Positions 35,822 to 44,646 of a DNA stretch of 64,000 nucleotides are shown piece after piece. Each line of letters begins with the position of its first letter. The stretch's first letter is position 1. Both the position numbers and the translations under genes were made by a program. Under the pieces are notes generated by a model. That model had not been told where the DNA came from, ran no database searches, and saw only the letters and a program-made list of their open reading frames with translations. Source of the DNA: Mobilitalea torta (GTDB taxonomy: Bacteria > Bacillota > Clostridia > Lachnospirales > Lachnospiraceae); NCBI RefSeq assembly GCF_050433395.1, contig NZ_JBNPXH010000009.1:180898-244897 (forward strand). Reading direction: 5' to 3'.

Positions 35822-36790
35822 CTAGCTGATGCCCATGAGTGCAATGAGACAGAGAATCGCTGTAATAATTGAAAACACCGCCACTACCCTGGTCTCCGAC
35901 CAGCCCATCAATTCAAAATGATGGTGGATCGGCGCCATTTTAAAGATACGCCTGCCTCCGGTTAATTTAAAATAACCCACCTGGAGGATTACCGATATGA
36001 TCTCCATCAGGTAAATAAAAGCAACTAAAATAATAAACAAAGGCATCTGCAGCATGAAGGCCGTCGCAGCCACAAAACCGCCCAGAGCCAGAGAGCCGGT
36101 GTCCCCCATGAAGACCTTGGCGGGATACACATTATATAATAAGAAGGCCATCAGGCTTCCGGCTACTGCGCCGGTGATGGGAGACAGATTGCTCTGCAAT
36201 CCGATGGCAACCACCGTAAAGAAGGTGGCAATCAGTACGGTGACACTGGATTCCAGTCCGTCCAGCCCATCTGTAAAATTGGAACCGTTCACCGTTCCGA
36301 GAACAACGATCAGAAAGAAGGGGACGAACAAATAGGAGATATCCAGATACTTTCCTCCGGAAAAGGGAATTAGCATCTGTGTTCCGATCTCTGTATAGCG
36401 GTCAAGATAAAACCCAAACACCGCAGTTACCAGGATCTGCCCTACCAGCTTTTGCCATGCCCGAAGTCCCATATTTCTCTTCATGACCACCTTAAGATAA
36501 TCATCCATAAAACCAATAATACCAAAACCGATGGTCACAAATAAAACCGGAACGATCTCCTTATAATCCTTGATATATAGTAAACAGGTGATTGCTATAC
36601 TGAGTACGATAACAATTCCGCCCATGGTTGGAGTACCGGATTTTTTCTGATGTGATTTGGGTCCTTCCTCCCGGATATACTGTCCGAATTTCAGCTTTTT
36701 CAAAAAGGGAATCAGCAGCGGACAGAGTATTGCACATACACCGAAGGAGATGATTACGGGTAATATTACTTTAAATTCAGAAAAATTCAT
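35822..36790 (-). CDS. mraY: MraY, phospho-MurNAc-pentapeptide translocase
   Basis: 322 residues from ATG 36790 (MNFSEFKVILPVIISF), with GGAGG five bases upstream. Ten hydrophobic segments. Catalytic loops include KKSGTPTMGGI, the FMDDYLKV pair of aspartates (about 117-124), NFTDGLDGLESS, and MAPIHHHFELMGWSE near the end. It makes lipid I on the inner membrane face. It lies between the PASTA-type PBP and murD. Confidence 0.96.
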   Translation of the reverse strand: MNFSEFKVILPVIISFGVCAILCPLLIPFLKKLKFGQYIREEGPKSHQKKSGTPTMGGIVIVLSIAITCLLYIKDYKEIVPVLFVTIGFGIIGFMDDYLKVVMKRNMGLRAWQKLVGQILVTAVFGFYLDRYTEIGTQMLIPFSGGKYLDISYLFVPFFLIVVLGTVNGSNFTDGLDGLESSVTVLIATFFTVVAIGLQSNLSPITGAVAGSLMAFLLYNVYPAKVFMGDTGSLALGGFVAATAFMLQMPLFIILVAFIYLMEIISVILQVGYFKLTGGRRIFKMAPIHHHFELMGWSETRVVAVFSIITAILCLIALMGIS

Positions 36791-36865
36791 AGTGTCCTCC
36801 ATTCTTAGATGGGCTGTGTCTTCCTTTGATCCCATCCGCCAGTAATTGGCATCATTCATTGGTAT

Positions 36866-38815
36866 TTATTCAAAATATAAGATTAGATCGCTGTCCTTAT
36901 TTACCGTTTCCCCTGACAGCGGGAACTGCTCTGTTACCGTCTCCCCTTCGCCCAGGGAATACAGTTCTCCGAAATCATAGATCTTCAGCATATCTTTTAC
37001 TTCCTTCTTTGACTTTCCTAAGAAATCCGGCATCTCGAAGGTGCCGATATTGTATTTGGCAATCTCCGCTTCCGAATATCTTTCCTCAATGCCCAGATAA
37101 GGAAGTATATTGTCAAACAGGGATGCGATGACCGGTGCCGCGATGGTGCCGCCGTAATAAATTCCTACCGGATCTTCAATCAATACCATGGCAATTACCT
37201 GGGGATTGTCAGCAGGGGCAAAGCCTATGAAGGAGGAGATGTATTGATTGCTGCTTCTGGGCAGCTTCTCCGAGGTTGCCGTCTTTCCTCCGATCCGAAA
37301 GCCCGGAAGATAGGCCCGCTTTCCTGTTCCGTCTGAAACCACCGCTTCCAGCAGCTCCTTCATGGTCTCAGAGGTCTCCTTTGATACGGCCTGTGTGCTG
37401 GTCTTGTAATCCAGGGCCCATATCCTGCCCCCATCCGATGACCGGACTTCCACTCCCAGATGGGGAGTGACAAGGGTGCCTCCGTTTACCACGGCGCTGG
37501 TTGCCACCATTAATTGCAGCGGGGTAATCTGAAAAGACTGGCCGAAGGATATGGTTGCCAGCTCTACCACGCCTACCTTGTCGGGTTTATGCATAATCGA
37601 GTTAGCCTCTCCCGGCAGATCCACCCCGGTCTTCTGGAATAATCCCAGCTTCTTAAAATACTCATACATCTTTTCCACACCCACCCTGGCTCCGATTTCC
37701 ATGAACACAGGGTTGCAGGAATTCTTTATTCCCTCCACAAAATCCTGGCTTCCGTGCCCCCCTGCCTTGTGGCAGCGGATGATCCGATCCTCCACTTTCT
37801 TGTAGCCGGGACAGTAGAACCGGTCCGTCAGCTTAACCACATGCTCCTCCAGCGCGGCGGTGGCTGTTATGATCTTAAAGGAGGAACCCGGTTCATAGGT
37901 ATCGCTGATACAGGCATTCCGCCACATCCCGTTCAGCAGTTCATTTTTCTTCTGGTCGGTCAGCACCTGCCCCTGGTACTCCTCGGCGATCTCCTGAATA
38001 AGGGTGTAAGGATCATTCAGATTGAATTCCGGCACATTTACCATAGCCATCAGCTCACCGTTCTGGGGATTCATCACGATCAGCTTTACATTGGAGGCCT
38101 GCTTTGCCTCCATTACCTTTAGAGCGGCCTGCTGAGCATATTGCTGGATGTTCATATCCAGACTGATATACAGATCATTGCCGGGCTGAGGCTCGATCCG
38201 GTCCTCTGCGGCATTCTCTATCTCCACGCCATAGGCTGTTGTGAGAGTGAGTATGGTTCCGTCAATCCCTTTGAGGATTTCATCGTATTTTACCTCCAGG
38301 CCGATGATGCCCTGATTGTCACTTCCGGTAAAGCCGATTACCTTGGAGGCAAGGGAATCATAGGGATAATATCTCTTGTAATCCTCATCCACCATGACCC
38401 CGTCCAGATCGTATTCTCTGATTTTATCTGCAATTGACTTATCTACATTGGATTTAATCCTTTCGATGGAGGAGCGTTTCTCCACTCTTTTTCTTACTTT
38501 TTCTTCACTTAACCCCAATTCCGCGGACAGAAGGGCAATTACCCGCTCCGGATCGGTTATCTGGGCATGAATTACTGATATGGTACAAACCGGCTTATTC
38601 GTAGCAATTGCTTTCCCGTTGGCATCATAGATAATTCCTCTCGCTGCCTTGATAGCCCGCTCCCGTTCATGGAGCTCCTTTGCCCTGGCGGCATAATCCT
38701 CCGATTTCATTATCATCAGATATCCCAGCCGGCCAACCAGTATGAGGGCGGCGAGAAATACAACGGTAACCACCACCAATACGTTTCTTCTGTGATAGGT
38801 TCTGTTTTTAGCCAT
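36866..38815 (-). CDS. Class B PBP with C-terminal PASTA domain (SpoVD/FtsI-like)
   Basis: 649 residues: a single N-terminal anchor (about 12-34), a dimerisation/pedestal domain (about 55-215), a transpeptidase domain with S311-S-F-K, SCN at 366-368 and K511-T-A, and one PASTA repeat (about 593-649, MPDFLGKSKKEVKDML). The third motif is normally KTG or KSG, and here it reads KTA. The Ser-nucleophile and SxN motifs are intact. It crosslinks peptidoglycan with FtsW/SpoVE. PASTA and position next to mraY fit SpoVD or vegetative PBP2x; I cannot decide. It lies after another class B PBP. Confidence 0.9.
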   Translation of the reverse strand: MAKNRTYHRRNVLVVVTVVFLAALILVGRLGYLMIMKSEDYAARAKELHERERAIKAARGIIYDANGKAIATNKPVCTISVIHAQITDPERVIALLSAELGLSEEKVRKRVEKRSSIERIKSNVDKSIADKIREYDLDGVMVDEDYKRYYPYDSLASKVIGFTGSDNQGIIGLEVKYDEILKGIDGTILTLTTAYGVEIENAAEDRIEPQPGNDLYISLDMNIQQYAQQAALKVMEAKQASNVKLIVMNPQNGELMAMVNVPEFNLNDPYTLIQEIAEEYQGQVLTDQKKNELLNGMWRNACISDTYEPGSSFKIITATAALEEHVVKLTDRFYCPGYKKVEDRIIRCHKAGGHGSQDFVEGIKNSCNPVFMEIGARVGVEKMYEYFKKLGLFQKTGVDLPGEANSIMHKPDKVGVVELATISFGQSFQITPLQLMVATSAVVNGGTLVTPHLGVEVRSSDGGRIWALDYKTSTQAVSKETSETMKELLEAVVSDGTGKRAYLPGFRIGGKTATSEKLPRSSNQYISSFIGFAPADNPQVIAMVLIEDPVGIYYGGTIAAPVIASLFDNILPYLGIEERYSEAEIAKYNIGTFEMPDFLGKSKKEVKDMLKIYDFGELYSLGEGETVTEQFPLSGETVNKDSDLILYFE

Positions 38816-38921
38816 ATACCCATACCCTTGAAAGGTATCACCTTTATATCTTATCGTTTCATTTTATTACAAACAAGTTGTGTTTATTCAACAATTCCGA
38901 TAAAGGAGGCCATAACCTGTA

Positions 38922-41180
38922 TTAATCGCTCAAAGCATCCGCATTGAACTCATCCTCATAAGAGATTCCTTCCTCACCCGGAGTTCCTCCCTCTGCAGGA
39001 ATTCCTTCTCCTTCTTCCTCCGGAAGGCCGGTCTCACCCTCTGAAGGCAGTCCTTCTCCCGAATTATCCGACGGCTCTGTTTCGGAAGCTCCATCGTCCG
39101 GGGAAGAATTCCCGGGGGAAGCATTCCCCTGAGGAGTACCCTCGCCCGAATTATCTCCCTGGGAGTTGTTTTCCCCTGATGTATTCCCCTGGGCATTGCT
39201 GCCCTGAGAGCCGCCTTCTCCTGGTGTATTTCCCTGGGTATCGCCTCCTTGAGAGCTGCCTCCCTGGGTATTGCCTTCTCCCGATGTATTTCCCTGGGTA
39301 TTCTCTCCTTGAGAACTGCCCGCATTTTCACCTGTATTTTCTTCCGAGGGGAGCAGGTAATCAATCTCACCATCCGGATAAATGCCCAGTGCCGGCAGCA
39401 ATTCCTTCATAATTCTGCTGGCAAAGGTTGTGGCAATAGAGCTGTCCGCCTGTTTCTCCACATTCTGAGGCTCATCAATCATCACATAGATAACTATTTC
39501 CGGATTAATGGCAGGAACCGCGCCTACAAAAGATACCACATAGGTCTTGGCGGCACGGGGAAGCTTCTGGGCTGTACCGGTCTTGCCTCCTACGGCATAG
39601 CCTTCTACCTTGGCACCTTGTGCGGTTCCTTCTTCCACCGTCAGATACATCGCGTTTTGTATAAAATCGGAGGTTTTCTCCGATACCGTCTGACGTACCA
39701 GAAGCTTGTCTGTCTCCGTCACTGTTGCACCGTTGGCATTCACAATCTTCTTAACAATATGGGGTTGGTAATAATATCCGCCGTTTACAAGAGAGGAATA
39801 GGCCGCCGCCAGCTGCACCATGGTAACAGTAAATCCCTGGCCGAAGCTGTTGGTTGCCAGCTCCACCGGGTTAAGGGCATCCTTCGTCATGGTAATGCCG
39901 GTTCCTTCTCCCGGAAGATCAATACCTGTCTTTCTCCCAAAGCCAAAGCTGTTCTGATAACGGTAGAAGATGTCCCTCCCCTCCCTGTCAACAATCTGCA
40001 TCAGGGCGTCGTTGCAGGACTTCATCAAGGTCTGGGTCAGATTGAGATCGCCATGCCCGCGCTTGTTGCTGCAGGCAATGGGAACCCCAAGAATATTCTC
40101 CGACCCGTCACAAAAGAAATGATCATCCTCGGACAAGGTCCCCTCTTCCATTCCCGCGGCAATGGTAATCGGCTTAAAAGTAGAACCCGGTTCAAAGCCG
40201 CTGGTAATAACATCATTCTTCCACATGGCATTCAGAGCCTCGGTCTTCTCTTCCTCGGACATGCCGGCCAGCTCCGTTTCCGACAGAATGCCTTCCAGGT
40301 TCCTGGGGTTATTCAGATCATACTCCTGATTCGAAGCCATTGCAATAATTTCTCCGTTATTGGGATCCATAATCAGCACGCCGATACTCAGACTGCCGAA
40401 ATCCTTGTTGAACTGGGCAATATGCTTCTGTATAATCCGCTGGGCATTGGCATCAATGGTGCTGATTACCGTATTGCCATTAACCGCCTTCTTAATAATC
40501 CGCTCTATATTCAGATCCGCATCATAATACCCGTATTCTCTTCCGTTGGTTCCATTCAATTCCCGGTTATAGTATTCTTCAATCCCCCAATAGCCCGTAT
40601 CATCCGCCGAGGTAAATCCCAAAATATCACAGGCCAGCGCACCATAGGGATAACTGCGCACATATTCCTCCTCGAAGGTCACACCGGAAATGGCTTTATT
40701 CCCTTTTACTTTGTTATGCGCCTCAACCTTCGCTTCAAAGCTTTTCACATCCTCATGCTTAAGCTTCTTGCGCACAATCACATACTGTTTATCGGACTTT
40801 TCTTCCAGTATCTTATTAAATTCTTCCTGGGTAACCGCGAAACTTTCCTGTAAAGCCAGCTGTGTCACATCGATACACTCCTGCTTATCCTCCAGCAACA
40901 GCCGGGGATTTAGAATCAACCGGTACTGGAGTTCGCTTCTGGCCAGCACCGTCCCGTTCCGGTCGGTGATATCCCCTCTCTTGTAGGGAAGCACCTTGCT
41001 TACATAAGTTTGTTTTGACAATACAGACTTAGTGTACTGGTCACCTCTGGTCTGCATGATATAGACCAGCCGTCCCATCAGTCCAAATAACAGGAGAGTA
41101 ATAACACAAAATACAAGCAATAGTTTTGCTTGCATTCGTGAATTAAATTTTTTAATTGTTTTATCCTGTGCTCTTTCCAT
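38922..41180 (-). CDS. Class B PBP with long low-complexity C-terminal tail (FtsI-like)
   Basis: 752 residues from ATG 41180 (GAGGT eight bases upstream). The reading frame is open to 41258, overlapping ftsL, but without a better site. One membrane helix (about 19-43), a pedestal domain, and a transpeptidase domain with S333-T-F-K, SCN at 388-390 and KTG at 533-535, all canonical. Residues 611-752 are a Gly/Ser/Asn/Gln/Glu-rich, repeat-built acidic tail with no fold, exposed outside the cell. There is no PASTA domain. As the first PBP after ftsL it is the likely vegetative septal transpeptidase. Confidence 0.9.
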   Translation of the reverse strand: MERAQDKTIKKFNSRMQAKLLLVFCVITLLLFGLMGRLVYIMQTRGDQYTKSVLSKQTYVSKVLPYKRGDITDRNGTVLARSELQYRLILNPRLLLEDKQECIDVTQLALQESFAVTQEEFNKILEEKSDKQYVIVRKKLKHEDVKSFEAKVEAHNKVKGNKAISGVTFEEEYVRSYPYGALACDILGFTSADDTGYWGIEEYYNRELNGTNGREYGYYDADLNIERIIKKAVNGNTVISTIDANAQRIIQKHIAQFNKDFGSLSIGVLIMDPNNGEIIAMASNQEYDLNNPRNLEGILSETELAGMSEEEKTEALNAMWKNDVITSGFEPGSTFKPITIAAGMEEGTLSEDDHFFCDGSENILGVPIACSNKRGHGDLNLTQTLMKSCNDALMQIVDREGRDIFYRYQNSFGFGRKTGIDLPGEGTGITMTKDALNPVELATNSFGQGFTVTMVQLAAAYSSLVNGGYYYQPHIVKKIVNANGATVTETDKLLVRQTVSEKTSDFIQNAMYLTVEEGTAQGAKVEGYAVGGKTGTAQKLPRAAKTYVVSFVGAVPAINPEIVIYVMIDEPQNVEKQADSSIATTFASRIMKELLPALGIYPDGEIDYLLPSEENTGENAGSSQGENTQGNTSGEGNTQGGSSQGGDTQGNTPGEGGSQGSNAQGNTSGENNSQGDNSGEGTPQGNASPGNSSPDDGASETEPSDNSGEGLPSEGETGLPEEEGEGIPAEGGTPGEEGISYEDEFNADALSD
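38925..39350 (-). repeat. Low-complexity repeat region encoding the PBP tail
   Basis: This stretch encodes residues 611-752 of the PBP and is built from short degenerate units such as TQGNTSGEG, SQGGDTQGN and SQGSNAQGN, at DNA level repeats of 'cctgggtattgcc' and 'cctgatgtattccc'-like pieces. It is in frame throughout. Such arrays are prone to length change by slippage. Confidence 0.8.
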
Positions 41181-41241
41181 TGCAGCATACCTCATCATTC
41201 CTGTGTGCAACATCCGTTTGGGATCCCCATCCGATCCCCCT

Positions 41242-41721
41242 TCAGGGAATATCCTCATATTGTCTCACATAGTTATTAAAACCACTTTTATAGGTTATGA
41301 TCTCATTATTATTGGGATAAACCATTCCCAGCTTTTCCACCGCAACCTTGTAGACATATTCCAGATCCACCGCAGAATCAATTGCTTCAAATGCCGCGGC
41401 ATTCTCATCGGACAGACGCTTAATCTCCTGCTCCACCTTAATGATATTTTTCTCCGTCTGGCTCACCTGAGTCTGAAGCATCAGATAATCCACACAGACA
41501 TAAACCGTAACAATAATTGCACAGGTCAGAACCAGCAGGGAAGCAAAGTTCACCCCCGAAAATACTTTCGGCTGATGATGCACCTGTTTCCTTCTGGAAG
41601 GAGCCTGGCGCTCTTCCTCCCTGCGGATATCCGGAGCCGGATTCAGTCTCCTCGCCGTACTCCCATCCACATAAACCGCTCTCGTATTCTCATATTGATA
41701 TCGTTTCTTATTCGCCTCCAT
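41242..41721 (-). CDS. ftsL: FtsL-like cell division protein
   Basis: 159 residues: a basic, Pro/Arg-rich cytoplasmic region (about 1-55), one transmembrane helix (about 58-82, LLVLTCAIIVTVYVCVDYLML), and an extracytoplasmic coiled coil (about 85-125) ending EKLGMVYPNNNEIITY, the usual FtsL end. FtsL recruits the septal synthase complex. Sequence conservation in this family is low; the call leans on position between rsmH and the PBP. The 193-base gap upstream to rsmH contains a 7-bp GC-rich inverted repeat (GCCGGCG/CGCCGGC) and no gene. Confidence 0.85.
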   Translation of the reverse strand: MEANKKRYQYENTRAVYVDGSTARRLNPAPDIRREEERQAPSRRKQVHHQPKVFSGVNFASLLVLTCAIIVTVYVCVDYLMLQTQVSQTEKNIIKVEQEIKRLSDENAAAFEAIDSAVDLEYVYKVAVEKLGMVYPNNNEIITYKSGFNNYVRQYEDIP

Positions 41722-41914
41722 GCCAGAAACCCCTTTCTATCTCTCACATATGAAAATCAGTCATATATCCCATCCTGTGTGAGGGAGCACCGTGTCTTCT
41801 TCCCTGCCACAAGCCGAACCATATCGTTTTCATTATTATGCCTGTCCCATTTCCTGGCCCGATTTCGCCGGCGGCTTTCCATCGCCGGCTTCCTTCCCGT
41901 TAATAGACCGTCCC

Positions 41915-42847
41915 TCAGCTGCGTTCAAATACCCGGAGCTTTGCACTTTTTGAGCGCTTATTGTATTCCAGCTCTTCGGCCGAAGGAAGAATCGGCTTCC
42001 TCGATATTACTCTTCCCTGAGAAACCCTTCCGCATACACACACCGGAAAATTCGGCGGGCAAATACAGGGATTTTCATTGGTTTTAAAACAGGATTTCAC
42101 AATCCGGTCCTCCAGGGAATGGAAGGTGATAATACATAACCTGCCTCCCGGTGACAACAGCCCGATCATGTCCTCCAGAGTATCCTTAAGTACCTCCAGC
42201 TCCCGGTTCAGTTCAATTCTGATTGCCTGGAAGGTTCTCTTTGAAGGGTGTCCCGTGTTCACTCTCAGCTTCATCGGAATGGCCGCCTTAATCGCTTCAT
42301 TCAGCTCAAAGGTGGTCTCGATGGGCTTCTCTTCTCTCATTCGTACGATATGCTTCGCTATATTCTTAGCAAAGCCGTCCTCCCCGTAATCCCGGATAAT
42401 ACGGTACAGCTCCATCTCCGGGTAATTGTTCACAATATCCCTTGCTGTCTTCTCCTGACGGGTATCCATCCTCATGTCCAGGGGAGCATCTTCCTTATAG
42501 GAAAACCCCCTCTCCGGTGTATCCAGCTGGTAGGAGGATACTCCCAGATCCAACAGTATCCCGTCCGCCCGGTCAATCCCAAGGCCGTGAAGTACCTCTT
42601 TCATCTCACTGTAATTGCTTCTGACCACCGTTATCCGGTCTCCATACGGTGCCAGGCGTTCTCCCGCGGCCAGAATTGCCGCCTCATCCTGGTCAATCCC
42701 GATGAGCCTTCCGGTAGTCAGCCGTTTGGCAATCTCGAAGGAATGACCCCCTCCGCCCAGGGTTCCATCGGCATAGATTCCCTCGGGCTTTATCTTCAAA
42801 TGTTCTATTGTTTCTTCCAACAACACCGATTTATGCTCAAATGCCAT
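41915..42847 (-). CDS. rsmH: RsmH (MraW), 16S rRNA C1402 N4-methyltransferase
   Basis: 310 residues from ATG 42847 (MAFEHKSVLLEET), with GGAG six bases upstream. Motifs: GGGGHSFEIAKRL for AdoMet, LLDLGVSSYQLD, DAPLDMRMD, and C-terminal ITFHSLEDRIVK. It methylates C1402 of 16S rRNA. It is placed directly after mraZ, the classical start of the dcw cluster. Confidence 0.97.
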   Translation of the reverse strand: MAFEHKSVLLEETIEHLKIKPEGIYADGTLGGGGHSFEIAKRLTTGRLIGIDQDEAAILAAGERLAPYGDRITVVRSNYSEMKEVLHGLGIDRADGILLDLGVSSYQLDTPERGFSYKEDAPLDMRMDTRQEKTARDIVNNYPEMELYRIIRDYGEDGFAKNIAKHIVRMREEKPIETTFELNEAIKAAIPMKLRVNTGHPSKRTFQAIRIELNRELEVLKDTLEDMIGLLSPGGRLCIITFHSLEDRIVKSCFKTNENPCICPPNFPVCVCGRVSQGRVISRKPILPSAEELEYNKRSKSAKLRVFERS

Positions 42848-42892
42848 ATCAATCTCCATTCCTGCCATAGGCAGCACTAACATTTTGTCCGC

Positions 42893-43321
42893 CTAGAAGC
42901 TGATGCCATACTGTGACATATGCTCCGCGATAGCATCCACATCATCATAATCGTTATTGTTCTCCCAGCGTTCCCTGCTCCAGATCTCTATCTTATTCAG
43001 TACTCCCACAAAAACGATGTCCTTATCCAATCCGGCACTTTCCCGCAGCTTCCCTGGCACTAGTATTCTACCCTGTTTATCGACTTCACATGCAGCCGCC
43101 TTCGCCATAAAATATCTTTGAAGCTGTCTTGCTTCCTTCGTTCCCGGCAATTTCGAAAGTTCATTGATGAAAGCCTGCCATTCTTCCTGCGGGTACGCAA
43201 ATAAGCAGCCATCCAGACCCATCGTGATGACAAACTCTTCTCCCAGCCCCTCCCGGAACTTCGACGGTATGATGACCCTTCCCTTGCTATCGATGGAATG
43301 ATCGTATTCACCCATGAACAT
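42893..43321 (-). CDS. mraZ: MraZ, dcw cluster transcriptional regulator
   Basis: 142 residues, normal for MraZ, with the two characteristic DxxxR half-motifs DSKGRVIIP (about 11-19) and DKQGRILVPGKLRE. MraZ forms a ring and binds repeats of TGGGN/GTGG-like sequence upstream of its own gene, repressing the dcw operon. A matching array is present just upstream of this gene (see the operator feature), so autoregulation is likely. This is the first gene of the cluster. Confidence 0.96.
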   Translation of the reverse strand: MFMGEYDHSIDSKGRVIIPSKFREGLGEEFVITMGLDGCLFAYPQEEWQAFINELSKLPGTKEARQLQRYFMAKAAACEVDKQGRILVPGKLRESAGLDKDIVFVGVLNKIEIWSRERWENNNDYDDVDAIAEHMSQYGISF

Positions 43322-43373
43322 ACGGCTTCACCTTCTCTTCAGATGGGGCCTCTGTGATTTCGGGGAACTTGTC

Positions 43374-43418
43374 CCACTTTTGTGGGTTTTCACTCCACTT
43401 CCCACCACTTTGCTCCAC
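43374..43418. promoter_or_regulatory. Probable MraZ operator: 10-bp-periodic GTGG boxes
   Basis: On the minus strand GTGG boxes fall at 43415-43418, 43405-43408 and 43395-43398, exactly 10 bases apart, most preceded by AA (AAGTGGAGC, AAGTGGTGGG, AAGTGGAGTG), with a further box at 43374-43377 two turns on. They lie between the -10 of the mraZ promoter and the mraZ start, a repressor position. MraZ is known to bind spaced GTGG/TGGGN direct repeats; this array fits that. Confidence 0.8.
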
Positions 43419-43428
43419 TTATGGCTTT

Positions 43429-43457
43429 ATTCTATATTAAAATGGGGAATTAATCAA
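43429..43457 (-). promoter_or_regulatory. Sigma-A promoter of the mraZ division/wall operon
   Basis: Minus strand -35 TTGATT (43452-43457) and -10 TAGAAT (43429-43434) with a 17-base spacer. The -10 is 11 bases from the first GTGG box, so bound MraZ would block initiation. The leader to the mraZ start is about 108 bases. Confidence 0.65.
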
Positions 43458-43467
43458 GCCTGAAATC

Positions 43468-43513
43468 AAAAAAAATAGCCCGCAAAGACTGACAAGTACT
43501 GCCTTTGCGGGCT
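43468..43513 (-). terminator. Intrinsic terminator after lgt
   Basis: AGCCCGCAAAG (43477-43487) pairs perfectly with CTTTGCGGGCT (43503-43513), an 11-bp GC-rich stem with a 15-nt loop. On the minus strand it is followed by A and then eight T residues (43468-43475). It ends the long def-to-lgt transcript before the mraZ promoter. Confidence 0.9.
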
Positions 43514-43623
43514 GTTTCGATTACTTTCTACTAGATATGGTATTTTTATAGAATATCGAACAAAATGTGTCAATATATAGGCAGGATACATCCTATAGGA
43601 ATTTTGACCTAATGCGCCTGAAT

Positions 43624-44577
43624 TCAGAACCTGTATCTTACCTTGGCCCTTTTTCTCTTATAAATCAGCAGTACCAGGCAAATAACCACAATAAAAGCGG
43701 ATAATATTTGGGAGACGGCAAAAGGGGTTCCCCAAAGGAACAGCTGGTCCGTGCGGAGCCCTTCCACCCAGACCCGGCCTGCACCGTAGCCAATCAGATA
43801 GAGGAGCATGATCTCTCCGTCGAATTTCTTATGCTTTGTATAGAGAAGCAGGAAAATCAGCAGCACCAGGTTCCATACAGACTCATAGAGGAAGGTTGGA
43901 TGTACCTGGATATATATCGCATCCCCCACCGTAACCGTCTTATTTCTTATTTCGAGAATACGCTCCAGAACCTCTTCCTTTCCCCGGTACATCTTCTCCA
44001 GCTCGGTCAGCGACATGGTATTCCGATAGATTCTCGACACATCCTTAACATTTAACTGCATGGCCAGCAGCCCGTCGGTATATTTGCCAAAGGCCTCCCG
44101 GTTGAAGAAATTACCCCAGCGTCCAATTATCTGCCCCGTAACCAATCCGATGCATGCGGTATCCGCCAACAGCCAGAAGGGATATTTCTTCACCTTTGCA
44201 AAAATAATTGCCGCCAGCACGCCTGCTATAATCCCTCCGTAGATGGCAAGTCCGCCGGTTCTCAGGTTGAGAATGGACCAGGGTCTGTCTTCAAACTCCT
44301 CAAAGGCAAAGACCACATAATACAGCCGCGCTCCGATTACAGAAGAAATTATGGCAACCAACGCAAAATCCAGGTAAATCTCTGCATTCTGCCCCGTGGC
44401 TTTTGCCACTCGTTCCGCCAGAAGCCAACCACAGAGCATTCCGATGGCGATCGCAATGGCATAAAAGGTGATACGAAACCCAAAGATGTCAAACCCGGAT
44501 CCTACATTCTCCAGCTCTATCCCCAGATTGGGAAAAATAATATTCGTAGCTAATATTGCACGCAATTTCTTCACCAC
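43624..44577 (-). CDS. lgt: Lgt, prolipoprotein diacylglyceryl transferase
   Basis: 317 residues with about seven membrane segments. The Lgt signature GRWGNFFNREAFG is present (about 151-163), and a soluble loop (about 170-215) contains conserved YRNTMSLTEL. It transfers diacylglycerol from phosphatidylglycerol to the lipobox cysteine of lipoproteins. The start is a GTG (44577), with another GTG next to it and a weak ribosome site, so a few residues are uncertain. It lies downstream of ychF. Confidence 0.93.
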   Translation of the reverse strand: MVKKLRAILATNIIFPNLGIELENVGSGFDIFGFRITFYAIAIAIGMLCGWLLAERVAKATGQNAEIYLDFALVAIISSVIGARLYYVVFAFEEFEDRPWSILNLRTGGLAIYGGIIAGVLAAIIFAKVKKYPFWLLADTACIGLVTGQIIGRWGNFFNREAFGKYTDGLLAMQLNVKDVSRIYRNTMSLTELEKMYRGKEEVLERILEIRNKTVTVGDAIYIQVHPTFLYESVWNLVLLIFLLLYTKHKKFDGEIMLLYLIGYGAGRVWVEGLRTDQLFLWGTPFAVSQILSAFIVVICLVLLIYKRKRAKVRYRF

Positions 44578-44646
44578 TTTCTATTTATCACTGATTCCCG
44601 TCCGCTGCCAGGATACCATTATGATACGCAGCTTCTAATATTTTAA

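Larger units (their letters stand above)
43322..43623. other. Gene-free interval between lgt and mraZ
   Basis: This 302-base gap holds, from left to right, the mraZ leader, the GTGG box array, the mraZ promoter and the lgt terminator. From about 43514 to 43623 I see nothing beyond A/T-rich sequence. No short coding sequence is supported. Confidence 0.7.

Noticed and set aside
39249..40853. Long plus-strand open frame (534 codons) opposite the PBP gene
   Set aside because: It is a shadow of the well-supported PBP. Its translation lacks any domain and has no ribosome site.
43468..43513. Lgt terminator as a riboswitch or T-box for mraZ
   Set aside because: It lies upstream of the mraZ promoter, so it is not in the mraZ leader, and it has a clear terminator form for lgt.
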